DNA of 64,000 nucleotides from an uncultured Candidatus Melainabacteria bacterium (GCA_934692625.1 CAKUUC010000003.1:62001-126000); one strand, 5' to 3'; numbered from the stretch's first letter, positions 35,973 through 44,987 are shown. Numbers and translations are program-made. Notes: generated from the letters alone by a model not told the origin.

Positions 35973-37334
35973 TTAAGCGGTTTTCAGATGTTTTTTTATG
36001 CCTTCTCTAATCTCAACAACATCTGTACCAAGTTGCTCAAGTGCTTGCATTGCTAAGGATTCAGGCTCTGTAGTAATCGCCCACAACAAATCAGATGATT
36101 CAATTTTAACTTTGTTTTCTTTTTTAGCATGCTCCCAAGCAGTTTCAAGAACTCGTTTTGCACGTTTAGTAAAAACAATTTCGTTTTCGCAATACTCATT
36201 GCCGCCACCAATAATTTGCTCAACAACAATTCTTGCATCACGAATATTTATCTCAAGTTCTTTGAGAACAACGGCACCTAAGCCGGTTGCTTCACCGATT
36301 ATGCCGAGTAAAAACATCTCTGTTCCAACAACTCCACGACCTATTCGACGGGCTTCTTGTTTGGCTAATCGTAAAATCGTAAGTGTTTCTGGCATTTGTT
36401 TTTCAATAGGTTTGATAATTCCGTGTGCCAAATCGTCATCATTAATATTTAATTTTTTCAAAATATCATACGCAACACCTTTTTTAGATTTCAATAAACC
36501 TAAAATCATGTGTTCCGGCAAAACATCTGATGAACCGAGTTCCTTTGCTGTTTGCAATGCCAAACTCATTGCATCTGCTGCAACAGGAGTAAAGACAACT
36601 TGTCTGCCATCGTACTCTGATTCTCTTGATTTCACAGTATTTAGTTCGTATTCAAATGAATTTTTTGATACTCCAAAATTTTCAAGAATATTTAGCAATT
36701 CAGGCTCACCGCTTTCTAAAATCGAAGACAAAATTTGTTCAGTTCCAAGCATTTCATATCCGGAAACAGCCAATTTTGTTGCTGCACTTTTTAAAATCTT
36801 GGAAGATTTTTCACTTTCAAATAACAAATCCGTTTCATGAGCAGGATTTATTTCAGGTTCTTTATTTTCGCCCAATTCCGGATGTAAATCCTTTTTCACC
36901 TTACGTTGAACAAGTTTTTCTATAAGCGGTTTTGATTTTGCGATATCAAACCCTAAATTTTCAAGATATTGCGGGATTTTTGACTGTTTATCATTAATTG
37001 CCGCCAAAACCAAATGTTCATAGTGAACAGTAGAATTGCCGGACTTGTCAATCAAATCCATTGTTGAGGTCAATATTCGTTTGAAATCTTCACTGAAAGG
37101 AATTGATGAAGTCATATCCGCTTCTTCGATATTTAAACTCAAGTAAATTTCTTCTGCCAAACGTTCATAGGTAATATTGTACGTTTTAAATATTTTGGCA
37201 CAAAAACCTTTAGTTTCTTTTATCAAAGCCAATAGCAAATGTTCCGCCAAAACCTTGTCAGAATGGTCATAAATTGCTATATTTTGCGCTTCTACAATTA
37301 CATTAATCGCTTTTTCGGTAAATTTTTCAAACAA
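35973..37334 (-). CDS. Stand-alone triple Clp N-domain protein, 453 aa
   Basis: The start MFEKFTEKAINVIVEAQNIA is that of ClpC, but the protein is built from three successive Clp_N double-repeat domains (about 1-145, 170-310, 313-450) and has no Walker A/B or AAA+ module. Within each domain the pair of helical repeats contains the typical (L/T)xEH(L/M)LL(A/G)L motif (AEHLLLALIK; PEHMILGLLK; GTEMFLLGII). In ClpC/ClpB these domains bind adaptors and substrates. A free-standing form could be a decoy, adaptor or substrate receptor. The start is TTG at 37334 with AAGGA upstream. It is co-directional with ruvX, DUF1292 and tilS. Confidence 0.85.
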   Translation of the reverse strand: MFEKFTEKAINVIVEAQNIAIYDHSDKVLAEHLLLALIKETKGFCAKIFKTYNITYERLAEEIYLSLNIEEADMTSSIPFSEDFKRILTSTMDLIDKSGNSTVHYEHLVLAAINDKQSKIPQYLENLGFDIAKSKPLIEKLVQRKVKKDLHPELGENKEPEINPAHETDLLFESEKSSKILKSAATKLAVSGYEMLGTEQILSSILESGEPELLNILENFGVSKNSFEYELNTVKSRESEYDGRQVVFTPVAADAMSLALQTAKELGSSDVLPEHMILGLLKSKKGVAYDILKKLNINDDDLAHGIIKPIEKQMPETLTILRLAKQEARRIGRGVVGTEMFLLGIIGEATGLGAVVLKELEINIRDARIVVEQIIGGGNEYCENEIVFTKRAKRVLETAWEHAKKENKVKIESSDLLWAITTEPESLAMQALEQLGTDVVEIREGIKKHLKTA

Positions 37335-37348
37335 AATATCAATCCTTA

Positions 37349-37624
37349 TTATTCGTCAATTTCTTCTTCGTCAGCCAAACTTTCAATATATTCTTGAACT
37401 TTTTCAAATTCGTCATCATCGTCAATAGTTTCAAAGAATACTTCGTCACTATCGCCATTTTCAACCATACGCATCAAAACTAGTTCAGTTTCGTCTTCAT
37501 TTGCACCGGCTTCTGCCAAAACTGCATACTGTTTGCCTTCAACTTCAACGATATCGTAAAGTTCACATTTAATTACATTACCATCTTCATCAGTAATTTC
37601 AATGATATCCATTTCTTCTGCCAT
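37349..37624 (-). CDS. DUF1292 (YrzB-like) protein, 91 aa
   Basis: Small, very acidic protein with two beta-rich repeats (EITDEDGNVIKCELYDIVEVEGKQYAVL). DUF1292 proteins are usually encoded beside ruvX (yrrK), as here. Function unknown. AAGGAG precedes the ATG. Confidence 0.9.
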   Translation of the reverse strand: MAEEMDIIEITDEDGNVIKCELYDIVEVEGKQYAVLAEAGANEDETELVLMRMVENGDSDEVFFETIDDDDEFEKVQEYIESLADEEEIDE

Positions 37625-37636
37625 TGTTTTTTCTCC

Positions 37637-38041
37637 TTAATTTTTGCGTGCAAGATACTGTTCAAGTATAATACAAGCACTTTCAATATCAACTAAACCT
37701 TTATCTTTTCTAAAATCAATTTTCTTTTGTCTTAAATTTTCTTCCGCAGTATTTGAAGTCAATCGTTCGTCTTCAAAAATCACTTCGTAACCTTCAATTT
37801 TAGAAGCAAAATCTTCGCAATTCTCAGCCTGAAACCCTTTTGTACCGTCCATATTTAGCGGTAAACCTACAACAATTTTTTGAACATTGTTTTCTTTTGC
37901 GATTTTATAAATTGAAGAAAGAGCCTCACTATCCGGTTCTCTAGGTATGTAAGAATGACCGTTTGCGAGCATCAACAAATAATCGCTCAATGCGATACCA
38001 ATACGTTTTGTACCTATGTCAAGAGCCATTACTTTATACAT
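37637..38041 (-). CDS. ruvX: Putative pre-16S rRNA nuclease / Holliday-junction resolvase RuvX
   Basis: RNase H-like YqgF family. ALDIGTKRIGIALSD gives the first catalytic Asp, VVGLPLNMDG and FEDERLTS the next acidic residues. 134 aa is normal. It overlaps the upstream 534-aa gene by eight bases. Confidence 0.94.
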   Translation of the reverse strand: MYKVMALDIGTKRIGIALSDYLLMLANGHSYIPREPDSEALSSIYKIAKENNVQKIVVGLPLNMDGTKGFQAENCEDFASKIEGYEVIFEDERLTSNTAEENLRQKKIDFRKDKGLVDIESACIILEQYLARKN

Positions 38042-39638
38042 TTTTTACCCACTTTTCTTCAATATACTTGATTTTATCGTTTATTTCTTCGTGAGTCAAG
38101 CCATACAATTCGACATTCTTATCGTATTTCACAACCATCAAATATTCGTAAATACTACGTTTCAAGATTTCCTTGTACAATTCGGATTTAGCCTCAGGTG
38201 AATTCGACAAACCATAAACCAATACCGCTTCATCATCTTTGCCAATTGAGTGTTTCAAATAAGCAGACATCAAAATTTTCTTAGTCCAAGATTTGTCTTC
38301 TACTTCGTCAAAAACAAGATTTACATGTTTTTGCACCAATTCGTCCAAATTTGTCGTAGTTTTCAAGGCTTTCAAAACGTCAATAAATTCATTGCTGTAA
38401 TTCGAATCTAAAAACCAATGAGAAGAAATTTTCATTTCATCAAGCATTGAAACGATATCTTTGCCAACAGTTTGTCTTTTCAGATTTTCAGCCAAAATAT
38501 CCTCAATCGAACGGTCATCAAAATCCACATCAATCAACAGATTGCGCCAACAAACGTATTCGTACGGGAATTTCCATGTATTGTGATTATTTTTAATTGT
38601 TGTCATTTCCGCATTATGCAAAATTGTCTTGAAAGCATCAGGCGAAACACTAACAGTTTTTTCATCTTTCAAAAATCTTTCCAATATTTTGCTGCATTCA
38701 AATTTTGAAATTTCAAAGAATCCAAAGCAATCACAAACCCCTTTATCAATATTTACAACAATTGAAACAAATCGAATTTTGTCATCAGTCGTAACTCGTG
38801 TAAATATCATCGCAATGTCGCCATGTCCATCTGGGTATGTAACATAAAACTTATACGGCTTACTGTCTGCTAAAACTTTTTTGTAAAACTCTTTAGTATT
38901 ATCAACTCTCATTCCTGAAATTTTTATCGTTGACAAACTTTTTTTAACCGCTTGCAAAAGTTCCCCTGACACATAGTTTTTAATTTCTTCCAAAATATGT
39001 AGTGCCAATTGAGATTTTGTACCGGCAAGGAGCTTCAAGGCTTCCAAGCCTTCCGGACTGTCAGGTTCAGATACAAATACAGGAATTAAAATATTAGCTA
39101 ATGAATCAGAATCAAAATCATCATTCAAAGAATTCAGCAAAGTGATTTTGTCCTGAACTCGGATTGTTGCCATAAAATCAAGAAAATCTATTTGGACTTC
39201 CGGATTTATTACCGCTGTATTTAAAAGATGTTTTGTATTTTCGTCAAGCAACGCTTTTGCATCATCTTCCAAATAATCCTCACAAGTTTGATAAGACCAA
39301 TCTGAATCTAATTCTCGCAACAAATTCAAAATTGTAATTTTCACTTCCGATTGAAGATTTTGATTTTTCAAAGTTGCCCACAATTTGTTAATAAATTCTT
39401 CTTTTGGCACAAAATGTTCTAACAAAAAACAAATAACCGGAATTTTCACAGGCGTGGCATTTACGAGTTCTTTGAATAGAATCTTTGCTATAACTTCTTT
39501 ATTTTCTTGGGCTTCAAGCATATCAAAATCTGCCAAGCAACTTTGAATATCATTAACTGAATTAATTTTACTTAACAATTCATTTATTGCAATTTTTATT
39601 TCAAAAGGATTCAACTGTCTGAAATTAGCACTCGTCAT
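38034..39638 (-). CDS. Hypothetical protein, 534 aa, conserved-operon context
   Basis: Not recognised. The N-terminal 250 residues are regularly helical and resemble HEAT-like repeats (leucine-rich helix pairs such as KITILNLLRELDSDWSY, EGLEALKLLAGTK). A central domain (about 260-400) is alpha/beta and has DKGVCDCFGFFEISKFEC. No transmembrane segment. I place the start at ATG 39638 (MTSANFRQ), eight bases past the preceding stop, instead of the in-frame 39674 that overlaps it. Position between the zinc-finger gene and ruvX suggests a housekeeping role but none can be named. Confidence 0.7.
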   Translation of the reverse strand: MTSANFRQLNPFEIKIAINELLSKINSVNDIQSCLADFDMLEAQENKEVIAKILFKELVNATPVKIPVICFLLEHFVPKEEFINKLWATLKNQNLQSEVKITILNLLRELDSDWSYQTCEDYLEDDAKALLDENTKHLLNTAVINPEVQIDFLDFMATIRVQDKITLLNSLNDDFDSDSLANILIPVFVSEPDSPEGLEALKLLAGTKSQLALHILEEIKNYVSGELLQAVKKSLSTIKISGMRVDNTKEFYKKVLADSKPYKFYVTYPDGHGDIAMIFTRVTTDDKIRFVSIVVNIDKGVCDCFGFFEISKFECSKILERFLKDEKTVSVSPDAFKTILHNAEMTTIKNNHNTWKFPYEYVCWRNLLIDVDFDDRSIEDILAENLKRQTVGKDIVSMLDEMKISSHWFLDSNYSNEFIDVLKALKTTTNLDELVQKHVNLVFDEVEDKSWTKKILMSAYLKHSIGKDDEAVLVYGLSNSPEAKSELYKEILKRSIYEYLMVVKYDKNVELYGLTHEEINDKIKYIEEKWVKNV

Positions 39639-39645
39639 CAGTATA

Positions 39646-39921
39646 TTATCTTGCCTTTCCCCAGAACGCATCAAGAATATGTTGTGCTTCAGCAGAAGGC
39701 ATTCTATCTTGCAAAATCAAATACTGAACGGCAATCATCGCACACTCGGAACAAATATTAACTCCAGGACCTTTTACCATTTTTATAACTTGCGTGTTCG
39801 GTCTTCCACAAAAACTGCAATACACAAGATCTTGTGAATTGTTATTTTCGTCTTGTTGGTGTTTTTCATCAGCAAGTGATTTTTTCTTTGCGCCAAGGCT
39901 GACTACTTTTTCGTCTGACAT
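39646..39921 (-). CDS. Stand-alone ClpX-type zinc-binding protein, 91 aa
   Basis: The C-terminal 60 residues form a C4 zinc finger of the zf-C4_ClpX type: Cys35, Cys38, Cys57, Cys60 with VKGPGVNICSECA. In ClpX this domain precedes the AAA+ module and binds substrates and adaptors; here it ends after the finger, followed only by about 30 residues. A free-standing form could compete for or deliver ClpX substrates. AAGGAG precedes the ATG. First gene of the minus-strand run down to the histidine kinase. Confidence 0.82.
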   Translation of the reverse strand: MSDEKVVSLGAKKKSLADEKHQQDENNNSQDLVYCSFCGRPNTQVIKMVKGPGVNICSECAMIAVQYLILQDRMPSAEAQHILDAFWGKAR

Positions 39922-40036
39922 ATAAATTCTCCTTTTACAAGTTTATTGTAACTTAAATTTATGAAATTTGCCATATTTTTATTATTAAATTATAATTAGT
40001 TTAACATCAACTTAACATTAATAAAGAGAGGGATAA

Positions 40037-40627
40037 ATGAAAAAAGTAATTTCAATCGCAAGCATCCTATTTGTTGCAGTGATTTCAACAGCCTGTATTA
40101 ACAATTTAGCAGTACAAGATTTGAACAACAAAGCCAAAGCTTACGCAGAAAAAGGTGATTACACACAAGCCATCGAACGTTTGAAATCAGGAATTGACCT
40201 AGACCCGTCAATATTTGAAACTCATTACAACCTCGCAGTAGTTTACACGCAAGCAGAAGATTATATCAATGCAATAAATGAATACAAAACCGTTATAAAA
40301 ATGAAACCTGATTACGCAGATTCTTATTATGCGCTCGGTACAGCAGAAAACAATTTGGCAATTGAAATTAAAAAAGGTCACGTAAGAATGAATGATAACG
40401 GTGCCTTAGAGCCTGTACAGCCAACAGAATCAGACTCAGAAACAACCGAATTAACAAATGAAGAAAACTCGATAATTAACGAACTTTACGATTCTGCGAT
40501 AAAAAATTATGAAAAATATCTTGAATTAAATCCAAAAGCAGCCGACAAAAAAGAAGTTAAGGAAGATATCGCAAGAATAAACGGCTACTTAAATCCTGAA
40601 CAAGACGGAGAACAACCAACAGAATAA
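40037..40627 (+). CDS. TPR lipoprotein, 196 aa
   Basis: Signal peptide MKKVISIASILFVAVISTAC with Cys20 at a plausible lipobox; the mature protein has two to three tetratricopeptide repeats (AEKGDYTQAIERLKSGI, YNLAVVYTQAEDYINAI, DYADSYYALGTAEN) and a charged linker. Probably membrane-anchored and engaged in protein-protein contacts. It is followed at once (TAATG) by lgt, the enzyme that would lipidate it. AGAGGG precedes the ATG. Confidence 0.85.
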   Translation: MKKVISIASILFVAVISTACINNLAVQDLNNKAKAYAEKGDYTQAIERLKSGIDLDPSIFETHYNLAVVYTQAEDYINAINEYKTVIKMKPDYADSYYALGTAENNLAIEIKKGHVRMNDNGALEPVQPTESDSETTELTNEENSIINELYDSAIKNYEKYLELNPKAADKKEVKEDIARINGYLNPEQDGEQPTE

Positions 40628-41430
40628 TGTTTATATTAACCTCTCCGAACTCGGTTGCATTCAATTTGTTCAACATTCCGATATATTGGTACGGAATATT
40701 TATGGCAAGTGCAATATTTGTTGCAATAATTATTGCTAATATTTACTTTAACAAGACAAATCCACAACTTGTAAAAGATAAAATCATTGAATATTCACCA
40801 TACATAATATTTGCAGGAATCTTTGGAGCAAGATTATATTACTGCATACTGAATTTGCACTATTATATCCTAAGACCACTTGAAATTTTTAATGTCAGAC
40901 AAGGTGGATTATCAATCCATGGTGCAATTTTAGGCGGAATTATATGTCTATTACTCATATCAAAAAAGACCAAAATTTCGCTACTCAAATACCTTGATGC
41001 TATTTCAGCAACAACAATACTGGGACAAGCAATAGGCCGTTGGGGCAACTATTTTAACGCAGAAGCCTACGGATTTCCTACAAAATCTCAAACGTGGGGG
41101 TTATTCATTCCGGAAAGTCACAGATTGAAAGAATTTGCGAATATCAGCCTATACCACCCGACATTTTTATACGAAAGCTTACTTGATTTAGCAGGATTTG
41201 GAATTTTGACATATATTTACTTTAAATTCCACAAAACAAAGGGGATAACATTTTTTGCATACTTAACAATATATTCACTAATCAGATTTTTCATAGAACA
41301 AATTAGAGTTGACAGCGCTCTCAATGTCGGAAACGTACCAATAGCAATCATTGTATCAATTACATTGTTTTTAATCGGAATTTTAGGACTTAGTGTATTA
41401 ATAAGCCAAAACATTAAAAACAAAAACTAA
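40627..41430 (+). CDS. lgt: Prolipoprotein diacylglyceryl transferase
   Basis: Membrane enzyme that transfers diacylglycerol to the lipobox cysteine. About seven hydrophobic helices. Signatures: GGLSIHGAILGG, GRWGNYFNAEAYG, YHPTFLYES and RFFIEQIRVDS. 267 aa is normal. Translationally coupled to the TPR lipoprotein gene through a TAATG overlap. Confidence 0.95.
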   Translation: MFILTSPNSVAFNLFNIPIYWYGIFMASAIFVAIIIANIYFNKTNPQLVKDKIIEYSPYIIFAGIFGARLYYCILNLHYYILRPLEIFNVRQGGLSIHGAILGGIICLLLISKKTKISLLKYLDAISATTILGQAIGRWGNYFNAEAYGFPTKSQTWGLFIPESHRLKEFANISLYHPTFLYESLLDLAGFGILTYIYFKFHKTKGITFFAYLTIYSLIRFFIEQIRVDSALNVGNVPIAIIVSITLFLIGILGLSVLISQNIKNKN

Positions 41431-41460
41431 TGTTACAAAAACTTCACATTTCTATCTTTC

Positions 41461-41472
41461 GTGAAATTTCAC
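41461..41472. promoter_or_regulatory. Perfect 12-bp palindrome upstream of the 60-aa gene
   Basis: GTGAAATTTCAC is perfectly self-complementary and lies at the -35 position relative to the TATATA box of the shared leader (41486). It could be an operator. Confidence 0.4.
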
Positions 41473-41485
41473 TTACTCAAATGTT

Positions 41486-41514
41486 TTTATATATGAGTGA
41501 AGTTTAATAAGGAG
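41486..41514 (+). promoter_or_regulatory. Shared leader/promoter motif (copy 4)
   Basis: TTTATATATGAGTGAAG then AAGGAG, very like 30626-30654. Confidence 0.45.
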
Positions 41515-41521
41515 ATTAAAA

Positions 41522-41704
41522 ATGCCAGAAATTAGTTTTTGCTTATTTGATATGGGATATTTGTTCAAATTATTTCCAAAGAAAAGTAAAGAATTTAACG
41601 ACAATATGAAAAACTTTGAAAATAAATTTGAAGGCGAAATGGCTGAAAATCGGGCTCGGTTGTTTGAAGATTACAACTATAGCGGAGAATTTCAACAAGT
41701 ATAA
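41522..41704 (+). CDS. Small hypothetical protein, 60 aa
   Basis: Not recognised. Sequence MPEISFCLFDMGYLFKLFPK, then a helical, highly charged part (KSKEFNDNMKNFENKFEGEM). A strong AAGGAG site and an ideal intrinsic terminator after the stop support it as a real gene. No membrane segment is clear. Confidence 0.65.
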   Translation: MPEISFCLFDMGYLFKLFPKKSKEFNDNMKNFENKFEGEMAENRARLFEDYNYSGEFQQV

Positions 41705-41709
41705 ATTGT

Positions 41710-41743
41710 AGCCGCCCGATTGAGTATCAATCGGGCGGCTTTG
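41710..41743. terminator. Bidirectional intrinsic terminator
   Basis: AGCCGCCCGATTGA (41710-41723) and TCAATCGGGCGGCT (41727-41740) make a perfect 14-bp stem with a three-base loop. It serves the 60-aa gene; the convergent methyltransferase gene ends at 41747. Confidence 0.9.
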
Positions 41744-41746
41744 TAA

Positions 41747-42628
41747 TTAGACTTTTTGGAAAACGAAAATATATTCGTGAGTAAAGATACTGAATCCACC
41801 GGCTAATGCTCGATAGCGCCACAAGTTAGCCGTTCTTCCTTTTCCTCGTTCATTACCTTGAATATCTTTAACAATTGTTGACTTTAACTTAAAGCCAAGC
41901 TTGCGCATTCTGTCCATACATTCAAAACCTAGCGGTTGAACTTCAGAATTTTTATAACTGTCACCAATGATAAGACAAGCAAATCTTCCTTTTTCTAGAA
42001 GGTCATAACCATTTTTCGCAACTTTTTCAAACAAATCATAAAACTCTTCTGTTGATGAACAGTTTGACAAGTCTTCTTTTCTGTCTGAAAACTTGATAAT
42101 ATCATCATAAGGCGGATGAAGCATTAAAAATTGTGCTTTTTCTTCGCCCATAATCTCTAAACGCCCTTTAACTTTATCAACCGCAACATCAGAAGCCGAA
42201 TCCGCACAAATAATATTCACATCTGTTACCAATTGTTTTGGTGTAAATTTTTCAGAAACACTTTCAGCAAGTTCCGGTTTTAATTCAACACCAATACAAC
42301 GACGATTCATATTTATCGCTTCAATGCCGGAAGTTCCTGAGCCAAAGAACAAATCTAACACTACATCATTTTTCTTTGTATATCTTTCATACATTTGTTG
42401 TGCAATTTGCGGAATATAATTTCCATGATATTCGTTAGAATGTCCGTGTGTCTTCAATCTTGTAGGGAATTGCCACAATGTTCCGGTCAAAATATGCGCA
42501 TAATCCTTCCATTTTTTCAAATTTATATCACTATATTTTGTCGTTTTTACATCAGGTTTTTGAACGACCTGCAAATCTGCACGTTTCTTAGGTTTAACCT
42601 TTAAATTTGATAAAACTTTTACTGCCAA
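41747..42628 (-). CDS. Orphan DNA methyltransferase, 293 aa
   Basis: Amino-methyltransferase with the SAM-binding motif DLFFGSGTSGIEA and catalytic HPPYDD (an (S/D/N)PPY-like motif with His first), suggesting N4-cytosine or N6-adenine methylation. Motif order SAM-binding then catalytic. No restriction gene is adjacent, so it is an orphan or solitary methylase. The start TTG at 42628 has GGAGG five bases upstream; TTG at 42649 is the alternative. It ends at the bidirectional terminator beside the 60-aa gene. Confidence 0.82.
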   Translation of the reverse strand: MAVKVLSNLKVKPKKRADLQVVQKPDVKTTKYSDINLKKWKDYAHILTGTLWQFPTRLKTHGHSNEYHGNYIPQIAQQMYERYTKKNDVVLDLFFGSGTSGIEAINMNRRCIGVELKPELAESVSEKFTPKQLVTDVNIICADSASDVAVDKVKGRLEIMGEEKAQFLMLHPPYDDIIKFSDRKEDLSNCSSTEEFYDLFEKVAKNGYDLLEKGRFACLIIGDSYKNSEVQPLGFECMDRMRKLGFKLKSTIVKDIQGNERGKGRTANLWRYRALAGGFSIFTHEYIFVFQKV

Positions 42629-42761
42629 AATTTCCTCCGCCAATCGCAAATATAAATTTGCATTTATAATTTTTATACAAATCTATCGTATAAAATTGTT
42701 TCAAATTTGTAATCAAACGTTTAGATGATTTTGTGTTTGATGTAGATTGAAACTAGGATTT

Positions 42762-44546
42762 ATGGGAAGAATTAAACAATTATCAAAACATTTAATAAAC
42801 CAAATTGCGGCAGGCGAAGTCATTGAAAGACCGGCATCTGTCGTAAAAGAATTGACCGAAAATTCAATTGATGCCGGCGCAACAAGAGTAAGCGTAGATA
42901 TTTCAAACGAGTGCAGAGATATCAGGGTTGCAGATAACGGCTGCGGAATTTATCCTGACGACATATTACTGGCATTTTCAAAGCATGCCACAAGCAAAAT
43001 CACAGAAGACGAAGACCTTTTTGATATCAAAACTTTAGGATTTCGTGGAGAAGCACTTGCCAGTATTATATCTATCGCAAAACTTACTTGTACAACAAGA
43101 ACAAAAGATTTTGACACTGGCACTAAAGTTAAATGCGAAAATTCAGAAGTTACTCAAGTCGAAACCGGTTGCGCTGTCGGAACTATTATGGACGTCAAGG
43201 ACTTGTTTTACAATGTTCCAGTAAGATTAAAATTCTTAAAAAACCAAAACACTGAATTTTCTTATATTCAAGAAATTGTTCAATCTATTGCCCTATCTCA
43301 CCCTGAAGTTTCAATCGAATTGAAAAAATATGGCAAAACAGTTCTAAAAACAACAGGGCAAAATAACCTTACACAAACCATAAAAGAAGTTTTTTCATCA
43401 GATGTCACAAACAATTTGAAAGAAGTTTGCAAAACTGACGTTTTGTCAGGACTAAAAATCTACGGATTTGTAAGTACTCCAAACTTTACACGCTCAAGCA
43501 AGAAAAATTACCATATTTATATAAATTCAAGAACAGTAAAATGTCCGATTTTCCAAAAATCAATAGATATGGTGTATAAACATTTGACGGCAAGTAACAA
43601 ATACCCGTTTGTCGTTTTGAATTTAGAAATTCCACCTCACGACGTAGACGTAAATGTTCACCCGACAAAAAAAGAGGTTCGATATAAAAATCCAAACCAA
43701 ATATTTAACTTTATTTATAGTGCTGTTGAAGCAGGACTTGCCAATCACGTTGAAAAAACTCAACCACAACAAAGTTTTTATACACAACCTAAACAAGAAA
43801 TAGAAAATTTCGTAAAACCTTTATACTCATCTCCTGAAAACACATTTGAAGATAATAATGAGTTTTATGTAGATAAAAAAACTGATACTATGTATGTTTC
43901 TGAAGATAAATTTCAAACTTTTGAAGCACCACAACAACCTCAAGTTACGCAAAATACAATATTCACACAAGTGCAACACAAAGAACCGGAACCTACAGAT
44001 AACATAATTGGTCAATATCATGACACTTATATTCTGATTGACACAGAAGCAGGTTTGGAAATCATCGACCAGCACATCGCAGAAGAGCGATATATTTACG
44101 AAAAACTAAAATCTGAAAAGAATATAATTTCTCAAATGCTTTTTGTATCTGATGTTATAACTCTTTCAGCAGAAGATGCGGCAATTATAAAAGAAAATAT
44201 GGATAAATTTGAAAAATTCGGATACGGTTTAGAATTTTTAGATGAAACAAATGTTATCTTTAGAAAAGTTCCGCAATTACTTGCAAAAGTAAATCCAAAA
44301 GATATAATTGCAGACATCTTGCAAAATATTGAAGGTGATATTGACAACTTAGAAGAAAAAATACTTATTACAACATCTTGTAAAGCCGCAGTAAAAGCAA
44401 ATACAAAACTTTCAATCTGGCAAATGCAAGATATAATAAAAAAATGGCGCACAACAAAAATGCCTTACACCTGCCCACACGGCAGACCGATTTCTAAAGT
44501 AATTCCGCACAAAGAACTTGCAGGATTTTTCCAACGTAGCAAATAA
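42762..44546 (+). CDS. mutL: DNA mismatch repair protein MutL (endonuclease type)
   Basis: GHKL ATPase N-domain with ENSIDAGAT, DNGCGIYPDDI and GFRGEALASI. After a linker (about 335-415) the C-terminal domain keeps the metal-binding nicking motif as DQHIAEERYIYE (Ala to Ile in the DQHA position), SCKAAVKA, and CPHGRP. Therefore this MutL probably nicks DNA itself, as in bacteria without MutH. 594 aa. The ATG at 42762 follows AGGA; the in-frame TTG at 42747 is upstream of that site. mutS is not in the window. Confidence 0.95.
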   Translation: MGRIKQLSKHLINQIAAGEVIERPASVVKELTENSIDAGATRVSVDISNECRDIRVADNGCGIYPDDILLAFSKHATSKITEDEDLFDIKTLGFRGEALASIISIAKLTCTTRTKDFDTGTKVKCENSEVTQVETGCAVGTIMDVKDLFYNVPVRLKFLKNQNTEFSYIQEIVQSIALSHPEVSIELKKYGKTVLKTTGQNNLTQTIKEVFSSDVTNNLKEVCKTDVLSGLKIYGFVSTPNFTRSSKKNYHIYINSRTVKCPIFQKSIDMVYKHLTASNKYPFVVLNLEIPPHDVDVNVHPTKKEVRYKNPNQIFNFIYSAVEAGLANHVEKTQPQQSFYTQPKQEIENFVKPLYSSPENTFEDNNEFYVDKKTDTMYVSEDKFQTFEAPQQPQVTQNTIFTQVQHKEPEPTDNIIGQYHDTYILIDTEAGLEIIDQHIAEERYIYEKLKSEKNIISQMLFVSDVITLSAEDAAIIKENMDKFEKFGYGLEFLDETNVIFRKVPQLLAKVNPKDIIADILQNIEGDIDNLEEKILITTSCKAAVKANTKLSIWQMQDIIKKWRTTKMPYTCPHGRPISKVIPHKELAGFFQRSK

Positions 44547-44636
44547 TAACAAATATTAAACTATTTATATAAGTTTGATATAAGATTATTGACAAAATCT
44601 CAATCAATTACTACAATAATAACAGGAGTGTGTAGT

Positions 44637-44987
44637 ATGGATATTAAAGCGAAACAGGATTTAATAACAAAAAACTATAATCATATTTATGCCCACGAAA
44701 TGGCTCATAAAAATGCCGGCGGGAGTTTTGCCGGAGCGATTACAATTGAACGAAATTCTGACGGAATACCTGTTTCCGGTCATGTTCCGATAAAAATGCC
44801 TGTAATGGATAAAAGAAATCCTCAAGCAACAATAGACCACGCAAACACAGTAATAAGAGCGGCTCTTGCACCATTTGACCCTTCCGGTCAAGATTTCAAA
44901 GTTGCCAATCAAGCATCACAAATAAAAATGCAAGCTCTTGCATTCAAAGCGAAACACCAAGGCAACAAATTAGATGTTAATGCGTAA
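44637..44987 (+). CDS. SprA-related small putative metalloprotease, 116 aa
   Basis: Carries HEMAH (20-24), an HExxH zinc-peptidase motif in the context YAHEMAHKNAGGSFAG, and a C-terminal ANTVIRAALAPFDPSGQDFKVANQASQ. Both match the SprA-related family (PF12118). No third zinc ligand is certain and no signal peptide is present. GGAG precedes the ATG at 44637; an in-frame TTG at 44589 is less likely. It lies between mutL and ftsZ. Confidence 0.75.
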   Translation: MDIKAKQDLITKNYNHIYAHEMAHKNAGGSFAGAITIERNSDGIPVSGHVPIKMPVMDKRNPQATIDHANTVIRAALAPFDPSGQDFKVANQASQIKMQALAFKAKHQGNKLDVNA

